A DNA stretch of 64,000 nt from Stappia taiwanensis. GTDB taxonomy: Bacteria > Pseudomonadota > Alphaproteobacteria > Rhizobiales > Stappiaceae. This document shows positions 33,499 to 43,070 of the stretch, piece by piece. The stretch spans positions 106,256 to 170,255 of the forward strand of contig NZ_BMCR01000009.1 of NCBI RefSeq assembly GCF_014635285.1. Reading direction: 5' to 3'. A model generated the notes under the pieces. The model saw nothing but the letters and a program-made list of their open reading frames with translations, was not told the DNA's origin and made no database searches. How positions within the stretch are numbered: the first letter of the stretch is position 1; every line of letters begins with the position of its first letter. The translations under genes and the position numbers were made by a program.

Positions 33499-34572
33499 TC
33501 ACTCCGGCCTGTCCCCTGTCGTCAGGGGCGGCGGCGAGCTTTCCCGGACCCTCAGTTCCGGCGCGATCAGCAGCCGCGCCGCGCCCACCTTCTCCCCGGC
33601 GATCTGCCGCAGGATCAGATCCGCCGCCCGGCGTCCGATCTCGTCCGGGCAGTTCCACACGGAGGTCAGCGCCGGCGTGCGGGTTGCGGCCCCGTCCGTG
33701 TCGTCATAGCCGACAATCGCCATGTCCCGTCCCGGCTCGACGCCGGCCCGGCGCAGCGCCGAGAGCATGCCGAGCGCCAACAGGTCGTTGAAGCCGAACA
33801 CCGCCGTGGGCCGGGGCCGGGCGGCCAGCAGGCGCGGCACCGCATCGCGGCCATCGGACTGGGTCATCAGTTCCGGCAGGTCCAGCTGTGCCGCAGGGTC
33901 GATCCCTGCCGCCTCCAGCGCCTGCCGCCAGCCGAGATTGCGGTCGCGACCGGCAGAGCTTTGCCGCCGCCCGCCGACCATGGCGATATGGCGATGGCCA
34001 CGGGCAATCAGGTGTTCGGTCAGAGCCCGGGCACCGGCCACATCGTCACCGCGCACCACCGGCACCTCGGCACCTTCCACATCGCGGCAGATCAGCGTCA
34101 CCGGAATGCCGGACCGGGCGATGGCGTTGATTTCCTCCGCCGTGGTTCCGACCGAGGCGCACAGCACCAGCCCGTCGATCCGGTGCTGCAACAGGCTGTC
34201 GACGAAATTGCGCTGGCGGGTCGCATCGTCCCGGTGATTGCAGATCAAAACCACCTGATGTTCCCGCTCCAGTTCGTCTTCCAGGGCGCGGAACACCTCG
34301 GCGAAATAGGGGTTGAGAATATCGTGGACGGCGATGCCGATCATGTTGGACCGCGCCGTGCGCAGCGCCGCCGCCGACCGGTTGTAGATGTAACCGACCT
34401 CGATGGCGTGGCGCTTGATCCGCTTGCGCGTCTCCCCCGCGACCAGCGGCGAATCCCGCAAGGCCAGCGACACGGTCGCGGTCGAGACATCGAGCTCGGC
34501 GGCCAGATCGCCAAGGGTCAGCCGACGCGCGCGCCGCTTGCGGTCCGCCTCCCGGGCGGTCCCTTCAGACAT
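33499..34572 (-). CDS. LacI-family transcriptional regulator
   Basis: 357 residues. HTH near residues 18-40 (LTLGDLAAELDVSTATVSLAL), hinge region with YIYNRSAAALRT, then a periplasmic-binding-type sugar-sensing domain (MIGIAVHDILNPYFAEV, DGLVLCAS, AVFGFNDLLALGML, IVGYDD). ATG 34572 has AGGAAG 9 nt upstream. Its downstream neighbour, the 2-hydroxyacid dehydrogenase, is a probable target, suggesting control by a sugar or sugar acid. No operator could be identified. Confidence 0.92.
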   Translation of the reverse strand: MSEGTAREADRKRRARRLTLGDLAAELDVSTATVSLALRDSPLVAGETRKRIKRHAIEVGYIYNRSAAALRTARSNMIGIAVHDILNPYFAEVFRALEDELEREHQVVLICNHRDDATRQRNFVDSLLQHRIDGLVLCASVGTTAEEINAIARSGIPVTLICRDVEGAEVPVVRGDDVAGARALTEHLIARGHRHIAMVGGRRQSSAGRDRNLGWRQALEAAGIDPAAQLDLPELMTQSDGRDAVPRLLAARPRPTAVFGFNDLLALGMLSALRRAGVEPGRDMAIVGYDDTDGAATRTPALTSVWNCPDEIGRRAADLILRQIAGEKVGAARLLIAPELRVRESSPPPLTTGDRPE

Positions 34573-34693
34573 CGGCGGTGTCTTCCTGCTCACGCTGCGA
34601 CCTCTCGCTGACAACACCTGAACGGTCGCGTCGAACAGCGGCTGGAACAGGCGCCGCCCACCATACCGCCCCCGATCTGGACTGGCGACCGTT

Positions 34694-35641
34694 TCATGTC
34701 TCCGTCCGCCCGGCGCTGGCCGCATCCGGATCCGTGCCACCCACCCGGCGTTCGCGATAGAGAATGTAGAGGCCGGAGGCAATCACCACCGAGGCCCCGA
34801 CCACCGTCCAGGCACCGGGCACATCGGCAAAGATCAGGTAGCCTAGCGCGACCATCCACAGGATCTGGACATACATGAACGGGGCCAGCACCGGCGCCGG
34901 CGCCACCACATGCGCGCGGATCAGGGCGAAATGACCGATCCCGCCCCAGGCACCGGTCGACAGCAGCAACAGCCAGGTCGTCAGATCCGGCGGCGCCACC
35001 CAGACGTCGACAGCGACTGGCGTGATCGCAAGGCTCGCCACCACGGCGGAGATCAGCAGCATCCCCACCGGCGAATCGGTTTGCGCCAGCATCCGTGTGG
35101 TCAGAGCGTAAAGCGCGTAGCAGACCATCGAACAGACCGACAGCAGCGCCGCCCAATGCATCCCGCCAAAGCCGGGGCGGGTCACGATCAGGACGCCAAT
35201 GAAGCCGACGATGATCGCCAGCCAGCGCCTGAGCCCCGCCCATTCATTGAGCAGCGGCCCGGCCAGCGCCGTGACAACGAAGGGGGCGGCGAACATGATC
35301 GAGATGGTTTCCGCCAATTGCAGATAGCGGACGGCGAAAAAGTTGAACACCGTGGTGCCGAGCAGCAAGAGCGAGCGCAGGATCTGCAATCCCCATCGCC
35401 GGCTGTGCAGCACCTGTGGTGTGCGCCAGATGCGGAACAACAGCACCGCATAGACCACATGGGTGGCGAACCGGGTCCAGACGATCTGCTCCGCCGGCAA
35501 GGTCGCCCCGAGGTACTTGGCCGTCGCGTCGAGCACCGAGAAACAGAAGAAGGCAAAGGAAATCAGCGCAATCCCGAGCAGACGCTCGCGCACTTCCGGC
35601 GATCCCGCCGCAGCATCACGGCGAAAGAAACGGGTACTCAT
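34694..35641 (-). CDS. EamA/DMT-family transporter
   Basis: 315 residues, ten hydrophobic segments in two EamA repeats. Head sequence RLLGIALISFAFFCFSVLDATAKYL; conserved RYLQLAETISIMFAAPFVVTAL near helix 4 and LAPFMYVQILWMVALGYLIFADVP near helix 9. Resembles the alphaproteobacterial riboflavin/S-adenosylmethionine-like DMT carriers, but substrate cannot be assigned. Not closely related to the EamA protein at 22699 within the same fold. Confidence 0.9.
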   Translation of the reverse strand: MSTRFFRRDAAAGSPEVRERLLGIALISFAFFCFSVLDATAKYLGATLPAEQIVWTRFATHVVYAVLLFRIWRTPQVLHSRRWGLQILRSLLLLGTTVFNFFAVRYLQLAETISIMFAAPFVVTALAGPLLNEWAGLRRWLAIIVGFIGVLIVTRPGFGGMHWAALLSVCSMVCYALYALTTRMLAQTDSPVGMLLISAVVASLAITPVAVDVWVAPPDLTTWLLLLSTGAWGGIGHFALIRAHVVAPAPVLAPFMYVQILWMVALGYLIFADVPGAWTVVGASVVIASGLYILYRERRVGGTDPDAASAGRTET

Positions 35642-35844
35642 GGCAGATCACCATCTTGGCGGGGCTGGGCCGGACGACCCGGGAGGCAGGCTGCCAGTGT
35701 CAGACAGCATGTGTCCGGAGCGCGACCGCGCGCGAATATCCCCTCTTACCCTTTTCCGGCGGGAAAGTCGCTTGCCGTCATCAAACTGATCGGCAAAGCC
35801 TTTATGGGCGCAAGTTTGAACAGATCCGCGAGAGTGACCATCAG

Positions 35845-37179
35845 ATGACCGGAAGCCCCGAGATGCAACACGCCGGCAAGGCCGAGGCCCTCGGCCCGTT
35901 GGCGCGGCGGGCGCTGCGCATCGGTCTTCTGTCTTTCGGCGGCCCCGCCGCGCAGATTGCCCTGTTGCACCGGGAATATGTGGCCGACGGCAAGGCCGTC
36001 TCGGAAGAGCGTTTCCTGAACGCGCTCAATGTCTGCATGATCCTGCCCGGTCCCGAAGCGCAGCAGCTCGCCACCTATTGCGGCTGGATCGTCGCCGGCA
36101 CGCGCGGCGCCATCATCTCCGGCCTGTTGTTCATCCTGCCCGGCGCCCTGGCCATGCTGGCCCTGTCCGCGCTCTACGTCACTCATGGCGAAACCCCGGT
36201 GGTGGAGAGCCTGTTTTTCGGCATCAAAGCCGGCGTTCTCGCCATCGTCCTGCAAGCGCTCCTGCGCCTCGCGGGCCGCGCCCTCACCACCGCCAGTGCC
36301 TCAGGAATCGCGCTTTGCGCTTTCCTCGCCCTTTACTTCTTCGCCCTGCCGTTTCCGCTGGTGATCGCCGCCGCCGCGCTGGCCGGCACCCTGTTCGGTC
36401 GCGGCCGCCGCCGGTCCGCGCCCGCTGCTCCGCAAGAAAGTCCACCGGCGAGCCGGGCGCCCGGCTGGCGACGGACCGCAGCCCGGCTGGCGATCGGTAT
36501 CGGCCTCTGGAGCGCCCCCGCAGGTCTCGTCCTGATGGCCCTGCCGGAGCATATCCTGCTCGACATCGCCGGCTTCTTCTCGCTGATGGCGGTGGTCAGT
36601 TTCGGCGGCGCCTATGCGCTGCTCAGCTACATGGCCCAGGTGGCGGTCGAAACCCATGGCTGGCTCACCGCCGGACAAATGCTCGACGGTCTCGGCCTTG
36701 CCGAAACCACGCCGGGTCCGCTGATTCTCGTGACCCAGTTCGTCGGCTTTCTCGGCGGCTATGGTCAGCCGGCGCCGTTCCCGCCGGCCATCGGCGGCCT
36801 CCTCGGCGCGATGATGACCACCTGGGTCACCTTCGCCCCCAGCTTTCTGGCGATCCTCGTCGGCGCCCCTTACATGGAACGGCTGCGCAGCATCGCCTGG
36901 CTGTCGGATGCCCTGTCCGGCATCACCGCCGCGGTGGTCGGCACCATCCTCAACCTGTCCCTGTGGTTCGCGATCAACGTGCTCTTCACGCAAACCACCC
37001 GCATCGACAGCGGATGGCTCGACACATCCCTGCCCGTTCCCGCCAGCCTCGACCCGTTGGCCGCAGTGCTGGCACTGCTCGCCGGAGTGCTCTTGTTCGT
37101 GCTGAAACGCGGTGTCGCGGAAGTGGTCATCCTTGCCGCACTGGCCGGCATCGCCGCCCGTGCCGCCGGCCTCGGCTAG
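35845..37179 (+). CDS. chrA: Chromate transporter, long-chain CHR family
   Basis: 444 residues, two homologous CHR halves. First half: LLSFGGPAAQIALLHREYV near residue 32 and MILPGPEAQQLATYCGW near 65; second half: VVSFGGAYALLSYMAQ near 250 and GLAETTPGPLILVTQFVGFLGGY near 290 (read in parts). ChrA exports chromate using the proton-motive force; some CHR proteins carry other oxyanions. ATG 35845 lacks a strong ribosome site, and a longer reading frame exists, but family alignment starts near here. No chrB regulator is present. Confidence 0.88.
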   Translation: MTGSPEMQHAGKAEALGPLARRALRIGLLSFGGPAAQIALLHREYVADGKAVSEERFLNALNVCMILPGPEAQQLATYCGWIVAGTRGAIISGLLFILPGALAMLALSALYVTHGETPVVESLFFGIKAGVLAIVLQALLRLAGRALTTASASGIALCAFLALYFFALPFPLVIAAAALAGTLFGRGRRRSAPAAPQESPPASRAPGWRRTAARLAIGIGLWSAPAGLVLMALPEHILLDIAGFFSLMAVVSFGGAYALLSYMAQVAVETHGWLTAGQMLDGLGLAETTPGPLILVTQFVGFLGGYGQPAPFPPAIGGLLGAMMTTWVTFAPSFLAILVGAPYMERLRSIAWLSDALSGITAAVVGTILNLSLWFAINVLFTQTTRIDSGWLDTSLPVPASLDPLAAVLALLAGVLLFVLKRGVAEVVILAALAGIAARAAGLG

Positions 37180-37266
37180 ATCTTCAGGTAAGTGACAACC
37201 GCAAGACAAGGGAAAGAAGGCCCGGCGTCCCCTCCAGGCCCCGTACGTCGCGAACACCCCCGCGTC

Positions 37267-37749
37267 TCAACTGGCGACGGGGGGCTCTTCCAGATCCTCG
37301 ATCTCCGGGTCCTCGCCAACGCGCGCGCCCAGATTGCGCTCCACCTGCCGCAAGAGCTTGCGCAGCTTCTTGCGGTCCTTGTCATCGAGCCCGACCAGTG
37401 CTTCCCGCTCCAGCCGTTTCCAGGACTTGTCGATGATCTCGACCCGTGCCCGTCCCTCCTCGGTGAGGAACACCCGGGAGAGCCGCCCGTCGGTCTCGGA
37501 GGCGGCCCGGCGCAACAACCCTTGCGCCGACAGCCGGGTCACCATCTTGGTCACCGTCGGCGGCTGAACGCAGAGAACCGCCGCGAGCTGGCTCATGGTC
37601 TGCCCGTCATTGTCGGACAGAATCTTGAGAACCGCTTCCTGCCCCGGATGCAAGCCGATCCGGGCGAGGTGGGTGCCGGCGCGCGAACGATGGGCCTTGG
37701 CGGTTTGCGCCAGACGAAACGTCACGCTTTTCTTGTAATTGAACGCCAT
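37267..37749 (-). CDS. MarR-family transcriptional regulator
   Basis: 160 residues. Winged helix near residues 55-100 (MSQLAAVLCVQPPTVTKMVTRLSAQGLLRR and DGRLSRVFLTEEGR). The acidic tail (EDPEIEDLEEP) is unusual for the family. MarR proteins typically repress nearby efflux or redox genes in response to phenolics or oxidants; the flavodoxin-fold quinone reductase 171 bp upstream on the same strand and the convergent chrA are candidates. Confidence 0.92.
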   Translation of the reverse strand: MAFNYKKSVTFRLAQTAKAHRSRAGTHLARIGLHPGQEAVLKILSDNDGQTMSQLAAVLCVQPPTVTKMVTRLSAQGLLRRAASETDGRLSRVFLTEEGRARVEIIDKSWKRLEREALVGLDDKDRKKLRKLLRQVERNLGARVGEDPEIEDLEEPPVAS

Positions 37750-37920
37750 GGTGCACTTTCTAATGCCGGCAAATGAACCCTTTGTGACATTGCCACCGGA
37801 CGACGCGACGTCCGCGAAAGCGCCTGATCGCCGGATGCGACAAGTGTGCCCTGTTCATTCTTGCGAGGCAAAACACTTTCCGGAGATGCCGGCTCATTTT
37901 CCCCTACGGCCCGCGCGCCG

Positions 37921-38508
37921 CTAGAGCTTTTCCAGCTGTCGTTCGACGGCTTTCAAGAAACGAACCCGGCTATCCTGCGTCGAGCTGTCCATGTTGTAGT
38001 GCGCCAGATAGCGCGTCTTGCAGCGCGGCGCGCACAGGGCGCGAATACCGCGCAGGATGGTCCTGCGGCCGGGCTGCCCCATCAGCCAGGACACCAGCCA
38101 CGACGCCCCGCAGGTGGTGACCACCGCGATCTTGCGGATGTGCTGCATGCGCGGCTGCATGCCGCGTGCGGCAGTCGGGATATCGAAGGTGACATGCGGC
38201 ACCCAGACCCGGTCGAGATACCCTTTCAGCATCGCCGGCAGGCCGAACCACCAGGTCGGATAGACGAACACCAGCGCCTCGGCCCAGAGGATGTCCTCCA
38301 CATGGCGCGCCACCGGCGTGCGGTTGACCTCCTCGTCGTGATACCGCCGCCATTCCGGCTCCGACATCACCGGGTCGAAGCCCTCGCGGTAGAGGTCTGT
38401 GACGCGCAACTCATGCCCGCCGCGCTCCAGCGCCCCCCGCGCCGCCGCGCACAGCGCCGCGCCATAGCTTTCCCCGCATGGATGGCAATGGATCAGCAGA
38501 ACCCGCAT
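37921..38508 (-). CDS. NAD(P)H:quinone oxidoreductase, flavodoxin fold (MdaB/NQO1-like)
   Basis: 195 residues. Opens MRVLLIHCHPCGESYGAAL, the flavin phosphate-binding loop of NQO-type flavodoxins; WAEALVFVYPTWWFGLPAMLKGYLDRVW near residue 75-102 is the second FMN/FAD contact; a TTCGASW segment follows. Two-electron reduction of quinones. ATG 38508 preferred over TTG 38511. Possibly regulated by the adjacent MarR. Confidence 0.9.
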   Translation of the reverse strand: MRVLLIHCHPCGESYGAALCAAARGALERGGHELRVTDLYREGFDPVMSEPEWRRYHDEEVNRTPVARHVEDILWAEALVFVYPTWWFGLPAMLKGYLDRVWVPHVTFDIPTAARGMQPRMQHIRKIAVVTTCGASWLVSWLMGQPGRRTILRGIRALCAPRCKTRYLAHYNMDSSTQDSRVRFLKAVERQLEKL

Positions 38509-38607
38509 CAAGACGTCCTCGTCGCACCCCGGAGGCCGCCCGGGCGGGCGCCCCTCTCCCGCGCCGGCTGCAGGCCCCCGCTCGCCCCCGGCAAAACGCT
38601 CGCCGAC

Positions 38608-40008
38608 CTACCGGGCCAGGCCGGGAAACAGGTACGTCTGGTCGCTGCTGAAATCGAAATCAGGATTTTCCCAGGCAATCATCTTGCCCGGATTGAGCAG
38701 CCCCTTCGGATCGGCCTCTTTCTTGAAGGCCAATTGCACCGCATCGGTCTGCTTCATGCCGCCCTCTTCCAGCGTGTAGCAGTGCGGGTTGAACACCGGA
38801 CAGCCCCGGTCCTCGTGGATGCGGATGATCTCCTCAAGCCTGTCCTCGGAGGAATACCGGATGATCGGCAGGCCGAAACAGGTGTTGCGGCCATCGAAGC
38901 GCACGAATTCCAGATGCGCAGGCGCCTCGTCGCCAAGCAGCTCGGCCAGATGCACCGCCTTTTCCACATGGTCGGGGAACGGGTAGAGCACCTGCAGATA
39001 GGTGAGGGTCGGGTCGACCCGCAGACCGCGCAAGGTGGTGTGGTTCCACGCCAGCTCATACACCGGCGGCAGCCCCTGTTTGTCCTCATCGCTGGCGAGG
39101 TCCGAACGATAGAGGATCTCCACGCCGCCAAACCGGCTGGCGAAGGCTGAAAACGCATCCATCGCGAAAGGCGCCACCATCAGCGCGCAAACCGACTGAT
39201 CCCGGCGGATGAACTTCTGATGCCGGAGGAAATAGTCATGCGGCACCGGCGCGGCGATCGGCGCGATCTCCTTCAGCAACAGCCCGTCCTGATTGGCAAG
39301 CGCGTCAGCGAAACGGGCCGCCTCGGCGAAACTGTCGAAACCGGTCAGCACATCGACCCAGTCATAGGCCGCGGTCAGCGGCATTGTCACCTCGGTGATC
39401 ACCCCGTTGGTACCATAGGCATGGCTGACCTTGTGCAGATCCGCGCCGGACAGCTCCAGAATGCGCGGCTCCGCCTCCATCGTCACCACCCGCAACCGCA
39501 GGATATTGCCGAAATCGCGCAAGCCGCCCCAGTTGATCGAACCGACACCGCCGGACCCGCCGGCGACGAAACCACCGATGGTCGCGGTCCGATAGGTCGA
39601 AGGATGCAGACGCAATTCCTGACCGCTCGGCCGGGCCGCATCGTCGATCGTCGACATGATCGCCCCGGCCTCGGCCCGCACCACACCGGTGGAGACCTCC
39701 AGCACCTTGTTCATGTCCGCCAGATTGAGCACCACACCGCCGGACAGCGGCATGGCCTGACCGTAGTTGCCGGTGCCGGCCCCACGGGTCGTCACCGGAA
39801 CATCATGGGCGTAGCAGGCACGCAGCACCCGTATCACCTCCGCCTCGCTCGTCACGGTCACGACGATATCGGCGCACACCTCGTCGAGCTGCCGCTTCAG
39901 CACCGGCGAGTACCAAAAGAAATCGCGGCTCTTCTGTCGGACGATCTGCGGATTGTCTTCGATCGCCAGACCTTCAAGGTCCGCCTTCAGCGCGGCAAGA
40001 TCATTCAT
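38608..40008 (-). CDS. FAD-linked oxidase (GlcD/FAD_binding_4 family)
   Basis: 466 residues. FAD-binding PCMH domain at about 45-225 with VPVTTRGAGTGNYGQAMPL and the IGGFVAGGSGGVGSINWG segment, followed by a C-terminal cap domain ending LLNPGKMIAW, a characteristic GlcD-type motif. Family members oxidise 2-hydroxy acids, alditols and varied ring substrates using tightly bound FAD. It overlaps the amidohydrolase stop by one base (TGATG; a GTG one codon earlier is the alternative). Placed as the last gene of the NMT1-transporter operon, it most likely oxidises the deaminated product. No covalent-FAD His motif was identified. Confidence 0.88.
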   Translation of the reverse strand: MNDLAALKADLEGLAIEDNPQIVRQKSRDFFWYSPVLKRQLDEVCADIVVTVTSEAEVIRVLRACYAHDVPVTTRGAGTGNYGQAMPLSGGVVLNLADMNKVLEVSTGVVRAEAGAIMSTIDDAARPSGQELRLHPSTYRTATIGGFVAGGSGGVGSINWGGLRDFGNILRLRVVTMEAEPRILELSGADLHKVSHAYGTNGVITEVTMPLTAAYDWVDVLTGFDSFAEAARFADALANQDGLLLKEIAPIAAPVPHDYFLRHQKFIRRDQSVCALMVAPFAMDAFSAFASRFGGVEILYRSDLASDEDKQGLPPVYELAWNHTTLRGLRVDPTLTYLQVLYPFPDHVEKAVHLAELLGDEAPAHLEFVRFDGRNTCFGLPIIRYSSEDRLEEIIRIHEDRGCPVFNPHCYTLEEGGMKQTDAVQLAFKKEADPKGLLNPGKMIAWENPDFDFSSDQTYLFPGLAR

Positions 40009-41324
40009 CACAAACGCTCCATCAGATCATCGAGTTCACGATAGTCGGGCAAGGCCCGCTCGATGGCCCGCCCGCCGCGCAGCACCGTGCGCGGCCCGCT
40101 GGGCCTGGCGACCAGTTCATTCCAGTTGCGCGCCCGGAACACCACAAGATCGGCCCGCCCGCCCGGGTCGAGACGGCCCTGGGAGGCATCGCCGAGCATC
40201 CACGCCGGCGCCTGCGTGACCACATCGATCCAGTCCCCCACCGGATGATCGAGATGGAGGATGCGGGTCGCTTGGGAAAACAGTTCCACCATGTCGAGAT
40301 CGCCATAGGCATAGAACGGATCGCGGGTATTATCGGAGGCAACAGCCACCGGAATGCCCCGCGCCTTCATCTCATGCAGCAGGGTGACACCGCGCCAGCG
40401 CGGCGTACGCCCGGCCTTCCGGTCCATAAGATACATATTGCACATCGGCAGGCTGACAACGCCGAGACCGGCGCGCGCAACCAGATCCAGCGTTCTGTCG
40501 ACCTCATCGGCGTCCTGCCGCGCCAGTGAACAGCAATGACCGCAGACAATGCGTCCCTCGAACCGGTTGCGCAGCGCCGCTTCAGCGATCAGCCGCAGTG
40601 ACCGCGCGCCCGGATCCCCCGTCTCGTCCACATGGAAATCGAGGTCCAGCCCGCGCTCCGCCGCAGCCTGGAACAGGCTGTCCAGATGCCCCTCCAACCC
40701 ATCGATCATGTAGGTCACGGCCCCGAGCACACCGCCCGCCTCCGCCACCCGGTCGGCGATGCGCGGCAGGAAGCCAGGCGTGTTCAGAAGATCCACCCCA
40801 TAAAGCGCCGCCCCCTGCAACTCGATGCGGTCGGCCCAGTCCCGGCGCAGCTCGCGAAACACCGGCCAGGTGATCTCGTCCTGCGGCGACACGCTGTCGA
40901 TATGGGTGCGGATCATCACCGTGCCATGAGCATGGGCGCAGCGCAGCGCGAACTCCATCCGGCGGCGCAGATCCTCCGCCGACCAATGGGCGGCCCGGTC
41001 CGTGGCGACGGCGGCGAGCGCCCCGTCAAAGGTGCCGTCCGGATTGGGCTTGCGCGGCCAGATGTGCCCCTTGTCGAGATGGGTGTGCATGTCGATGAAC
41101 CCGGGCAGTACGAGTCCGCCGTCGAGTTCGCTTTCCGGCAGCCCCTGGCCGCGCAGGACACCGCAGGGCGACACCGCCGCGATCCCACCATTCTCGATCA
41201 GGATATCCGCCCGCCCGAGACCATCGCCCACATGGTCCAGCCCGCCGGCGGTCAAGGCGCCGGGCAGGGTCGCGTTGACGAGCAGGTAGCGTTCCTGCTC
41301 AGGCGGAGAAATTGCTTCAGCCAT
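40008..41324 (-). CDS. Cytosine-deaminase-family amidohydrolase
   Basis: 438 residues. Metal ligands in GFIDMHTHLDKGH near residue 75-85, catalytic pair in LDFHVDETGD near 228, third His in VCGHCCSL near 260, and the Asp of ASDNTRDPFYAYGDLDM near 335. The last parallels the DDVFDPWYPLG segment of E. coli CodA, so the closest function is deamination of cytosine, isoguanine or a related ring. Creatinine or hydroxymethylpyrimidine-type substrates are alternatives. ATG 41324 lies inside the 3' end of the permease gene, so it is translationally coupled to the importer. Confidence 0.87.
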   Translation of the reverse strand: MAEAISPPEQERYLLVNATLPGALTAGGLDHVGDGLGRADILIENGGIAAVSPCGVLRGQGLPESELDGGLVLPGFIDMHTHLDKGHIWPRKPNPDGTFDGALAAVATDRAAHWSAEDLRRRMEFALRCAHAHGTVMIRTHIDSVSPQDEITWPVFRELRRDWADRIELQGAALYGVDLLNTPGFLPRIADRVAEAGGVLGAVTYMIDGLEGHLDSLFQAAAERGLDLDFHVDETGDPGARSLRLIAEAALRNRFEGRIVCGHCCSLARQDADEVDRTLDLVARAGLGVVSLPMCNMYLMDRKAGRTPRWRGVTLLHEMKARGIPVAVASDNTRDPFYAYGDLDMVELFSQATRILHLDHPVGDWIDVVTQAPAWMLGDASQGRLDPGGRADLVVFRARNWNELVARPSGPRTVLRGGRAIERALPDYRELDDLMERL

Positions 41325-42183
41325 CACGTTTCACCGCACTTTCATGCCAATTGCGCAGCAGGAGATGGGTCACCAGGCTCAACACGGCGAAGATAATGAT
41401 ACCGGTCAGCGAGATCAGCAGGATCGCGGCGAACATGCGCGGAATGTTGAGCCGGTAGCTGGCCTCCAGGATCTTGAAAGCGAGGCCGGAGCCGACCCCG
41501 CCGGTGCCGGCGACGAACTCGGCGACGATCGCGCCGATCAGCGACAGGCCGCCGGCGATCCTCAGCCCGCCGAGAAAATAGGGCAGCGCCGCCGGCAGCC
41601 GCAGATAGCGCAGGGTCTGCCAGCGGGTCGCGCCGTAGAGCTGGAACAGGTTGCGCAGATTGTGATCGGCGGAATTCAGCCCCAATGTGGTGTTCGACAG
41701 GATCGGGAAGAAGGCGACGATCCAGGCGCAGATCAACAGCCCGATGATCTTCGAGGGCACATAGATGAAGATCAGCGGCGCGATGACGATCACCGGTGTC
41801 ACCTGCAGGATCACCGCATAGGGAAAGAACGACATCTCCACCCATTTCGACTGGGCGAACAGGACCGCGAGGCCAACGCCGCCGATGGTGGCGACCACCA
41901 GCGCGCCGAGGGTGATCTGCAACGTGACCAGCAACGCCGGCCAGAGCAGCGGCCAGTCGCGCACCAGCGCATCGACGACCCGGTCCGGACCGGGCAGGAT
42001 GTAATGCGGCACCTTGTAGGCCACCACGTACCATTGCCACAGGGCGATGGTCGCGGCCATCACCACCACCGGCAACAGCCACCGCGCCCACCGTTCGATC
42101 CTTGCGCGGCGGGCCTTGCGGCGTTCGGCGACATCGAGCCCGGGCGCCTGCCCGGACAGGCCTGTCAGATCGGCACTGCTCAC
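41317..42183 (-). CDS. ABC transporter permease (SsuC/TauC/ThiX type)
   Basis: 288 residues from GTG at 42183, where GTGA overlaps the ATPase stop and GAGGAG lies upstream; a longer frame runs into the ATPase gene and is rejected. Six hydrophobic segments; coupling loop NLFQLYGATRWQTLRYLRLPAALPYFLGGLR near residue 190-220 holds the EAA-type motif. Belongs to the family importing sulfonates, taurine, nitrate and pyrimidine precursors. The neighbouring cytosine-deaminase-like gene suggests a pyrimidine or purine-like substrate. Confidence 0.9.
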   Translation of the reverse strand: MSSADLTGLSGQAPGLDVAERRKARRARIERWARWLLPVVVMAATIALWQWYVVAYKVPHYILPGPDRVVDALVRDWPLLWPALLVTLQITLGALVVATIGGVGLAVLFAQSKWVEMSFFPYAVILQVTPVIVIAPLIFIYVPSKIIGLLICAWIVAFFPILSNTTLGLNSADHNLRNLFQLYGATRWQTLRYLRLPAALPYFLGGLRIAGGLSLIGAIVAEFVAGTGGVGSGLAFKILEASYRLNIPRMFAAILLISLTGIIIFAVLSLVTHLLLRNWHESAVKRDG

Positions 42184-43013
42184 TCTGCCCTCTCCTCTTC
42201 GTTCAAGGTCGCGTGCAGCGCCTCCGACGCCTGCCGGCAATAGTCGCTGTAAAGATGCGAGGTGCGAAACTCCTCGGTCCGCGGATAGGGCGCGTCGACG
42301 GCAAGATCCGCCACCACCCGCCCCGGCCGGGCCGCCATGACGACGATCCGGCTCGACAGGTAGACACTCTCAAACACCGAATGGGTGACGAAGATCACCG
42401 TCCAGCCGAGGGTTTCCCAAAGCCGCAGGATGTCGTTGTTGAGCTTGAACCGGGTGATCTCGTCGAGCGCGGCGAAAGGCTCGTCCATCAGCAGCAGCTT
42501 GGGCCGGGTCACCCGCGCCCGGGCAATCGACACCCGCATCTTCATACCGCCCGACAATTCGCGCGGATAGCTGTCGGCGAAACCGGCAAGCCCAACCATT
42601 TCGAGGGCGTCCATCACCTCGTCGCGCGCGACCGCCACCGAGCGCCCCTTCAGCCGCAGCGGCAGATGCACATTGGCAAAGACGGTGGCCCAGGGCATCA
42701 GCGTCGGCTCCTGAAAGACGAAGCCGAGCTCATGATCGCCCTGCCCCGGCGCCTCGCCCGGCCAGACGATCCGCCCGTTGGTCGGGCTCGACAGGCCGGC
42801 GATGAGGCGCAGCGCCGTCGACTTGCCGCAGCCCGAGGGACCGAGCAGGCTGACGAACTCTCCCGCGCCGATGTCCAGAGACAGGTTCTTCAGCGCAACC
42901 GTTGCGTTGGAGAAACTCTTGGTGATGCCCTGAAGGGAAACGATCGGCTGGGTTTCGGCCGGCGGCCGCGAGGCCATGCCGCGCGGCGCGCCGTCACTGG
43001 ATGCCACACTCAC
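42180..43013 (-). CDS. ABC transporter ATPase (SsuB/TauB/ThiZ type)
   Basis: 277 residues. Walker A GPSGCGKST near residue 58-66, Q-loop VFQEPTLMPW, signature LSGGMKMR, Walker B LLLMDEPFAALDE, H-loop VTHSV: standard for this importer class. GTG at 43013 (GGGGAT upstream) or ATG at 42977 may be the start. Overlaps the permease by 4 bases. Confidence 0.92.
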   Translation of the reverse strand: MSVASSDGAPRGMASRPPAETQPIVSLQGITKSFSNATVALKNLSLDIGAGEFVSLLGPSGCGKSTALRLIAGLSSPTNGRIVWPGEAPGQGDHELGFVFQEPTLMPWATVFANVHLPLRLKGRSVAVARDEVMDALEMVGLAGFADSYPRELSGGMKMRVSIARARVTRPKLLLMDEPFAALDEITRFKLNNDILRLWETLGWTVIFVTHSVFESVYLSSRIVVMAARPGRVVADLAVDAPYPRTEEFRTSHLYSDYCRQASEALHATLNEEERAE

Positions 43014-43070
43014 GCCGGCATCCCCATCTGTTGCTGTGTCATGTCGGATCGATTGCCTGGAGTTGCGGGA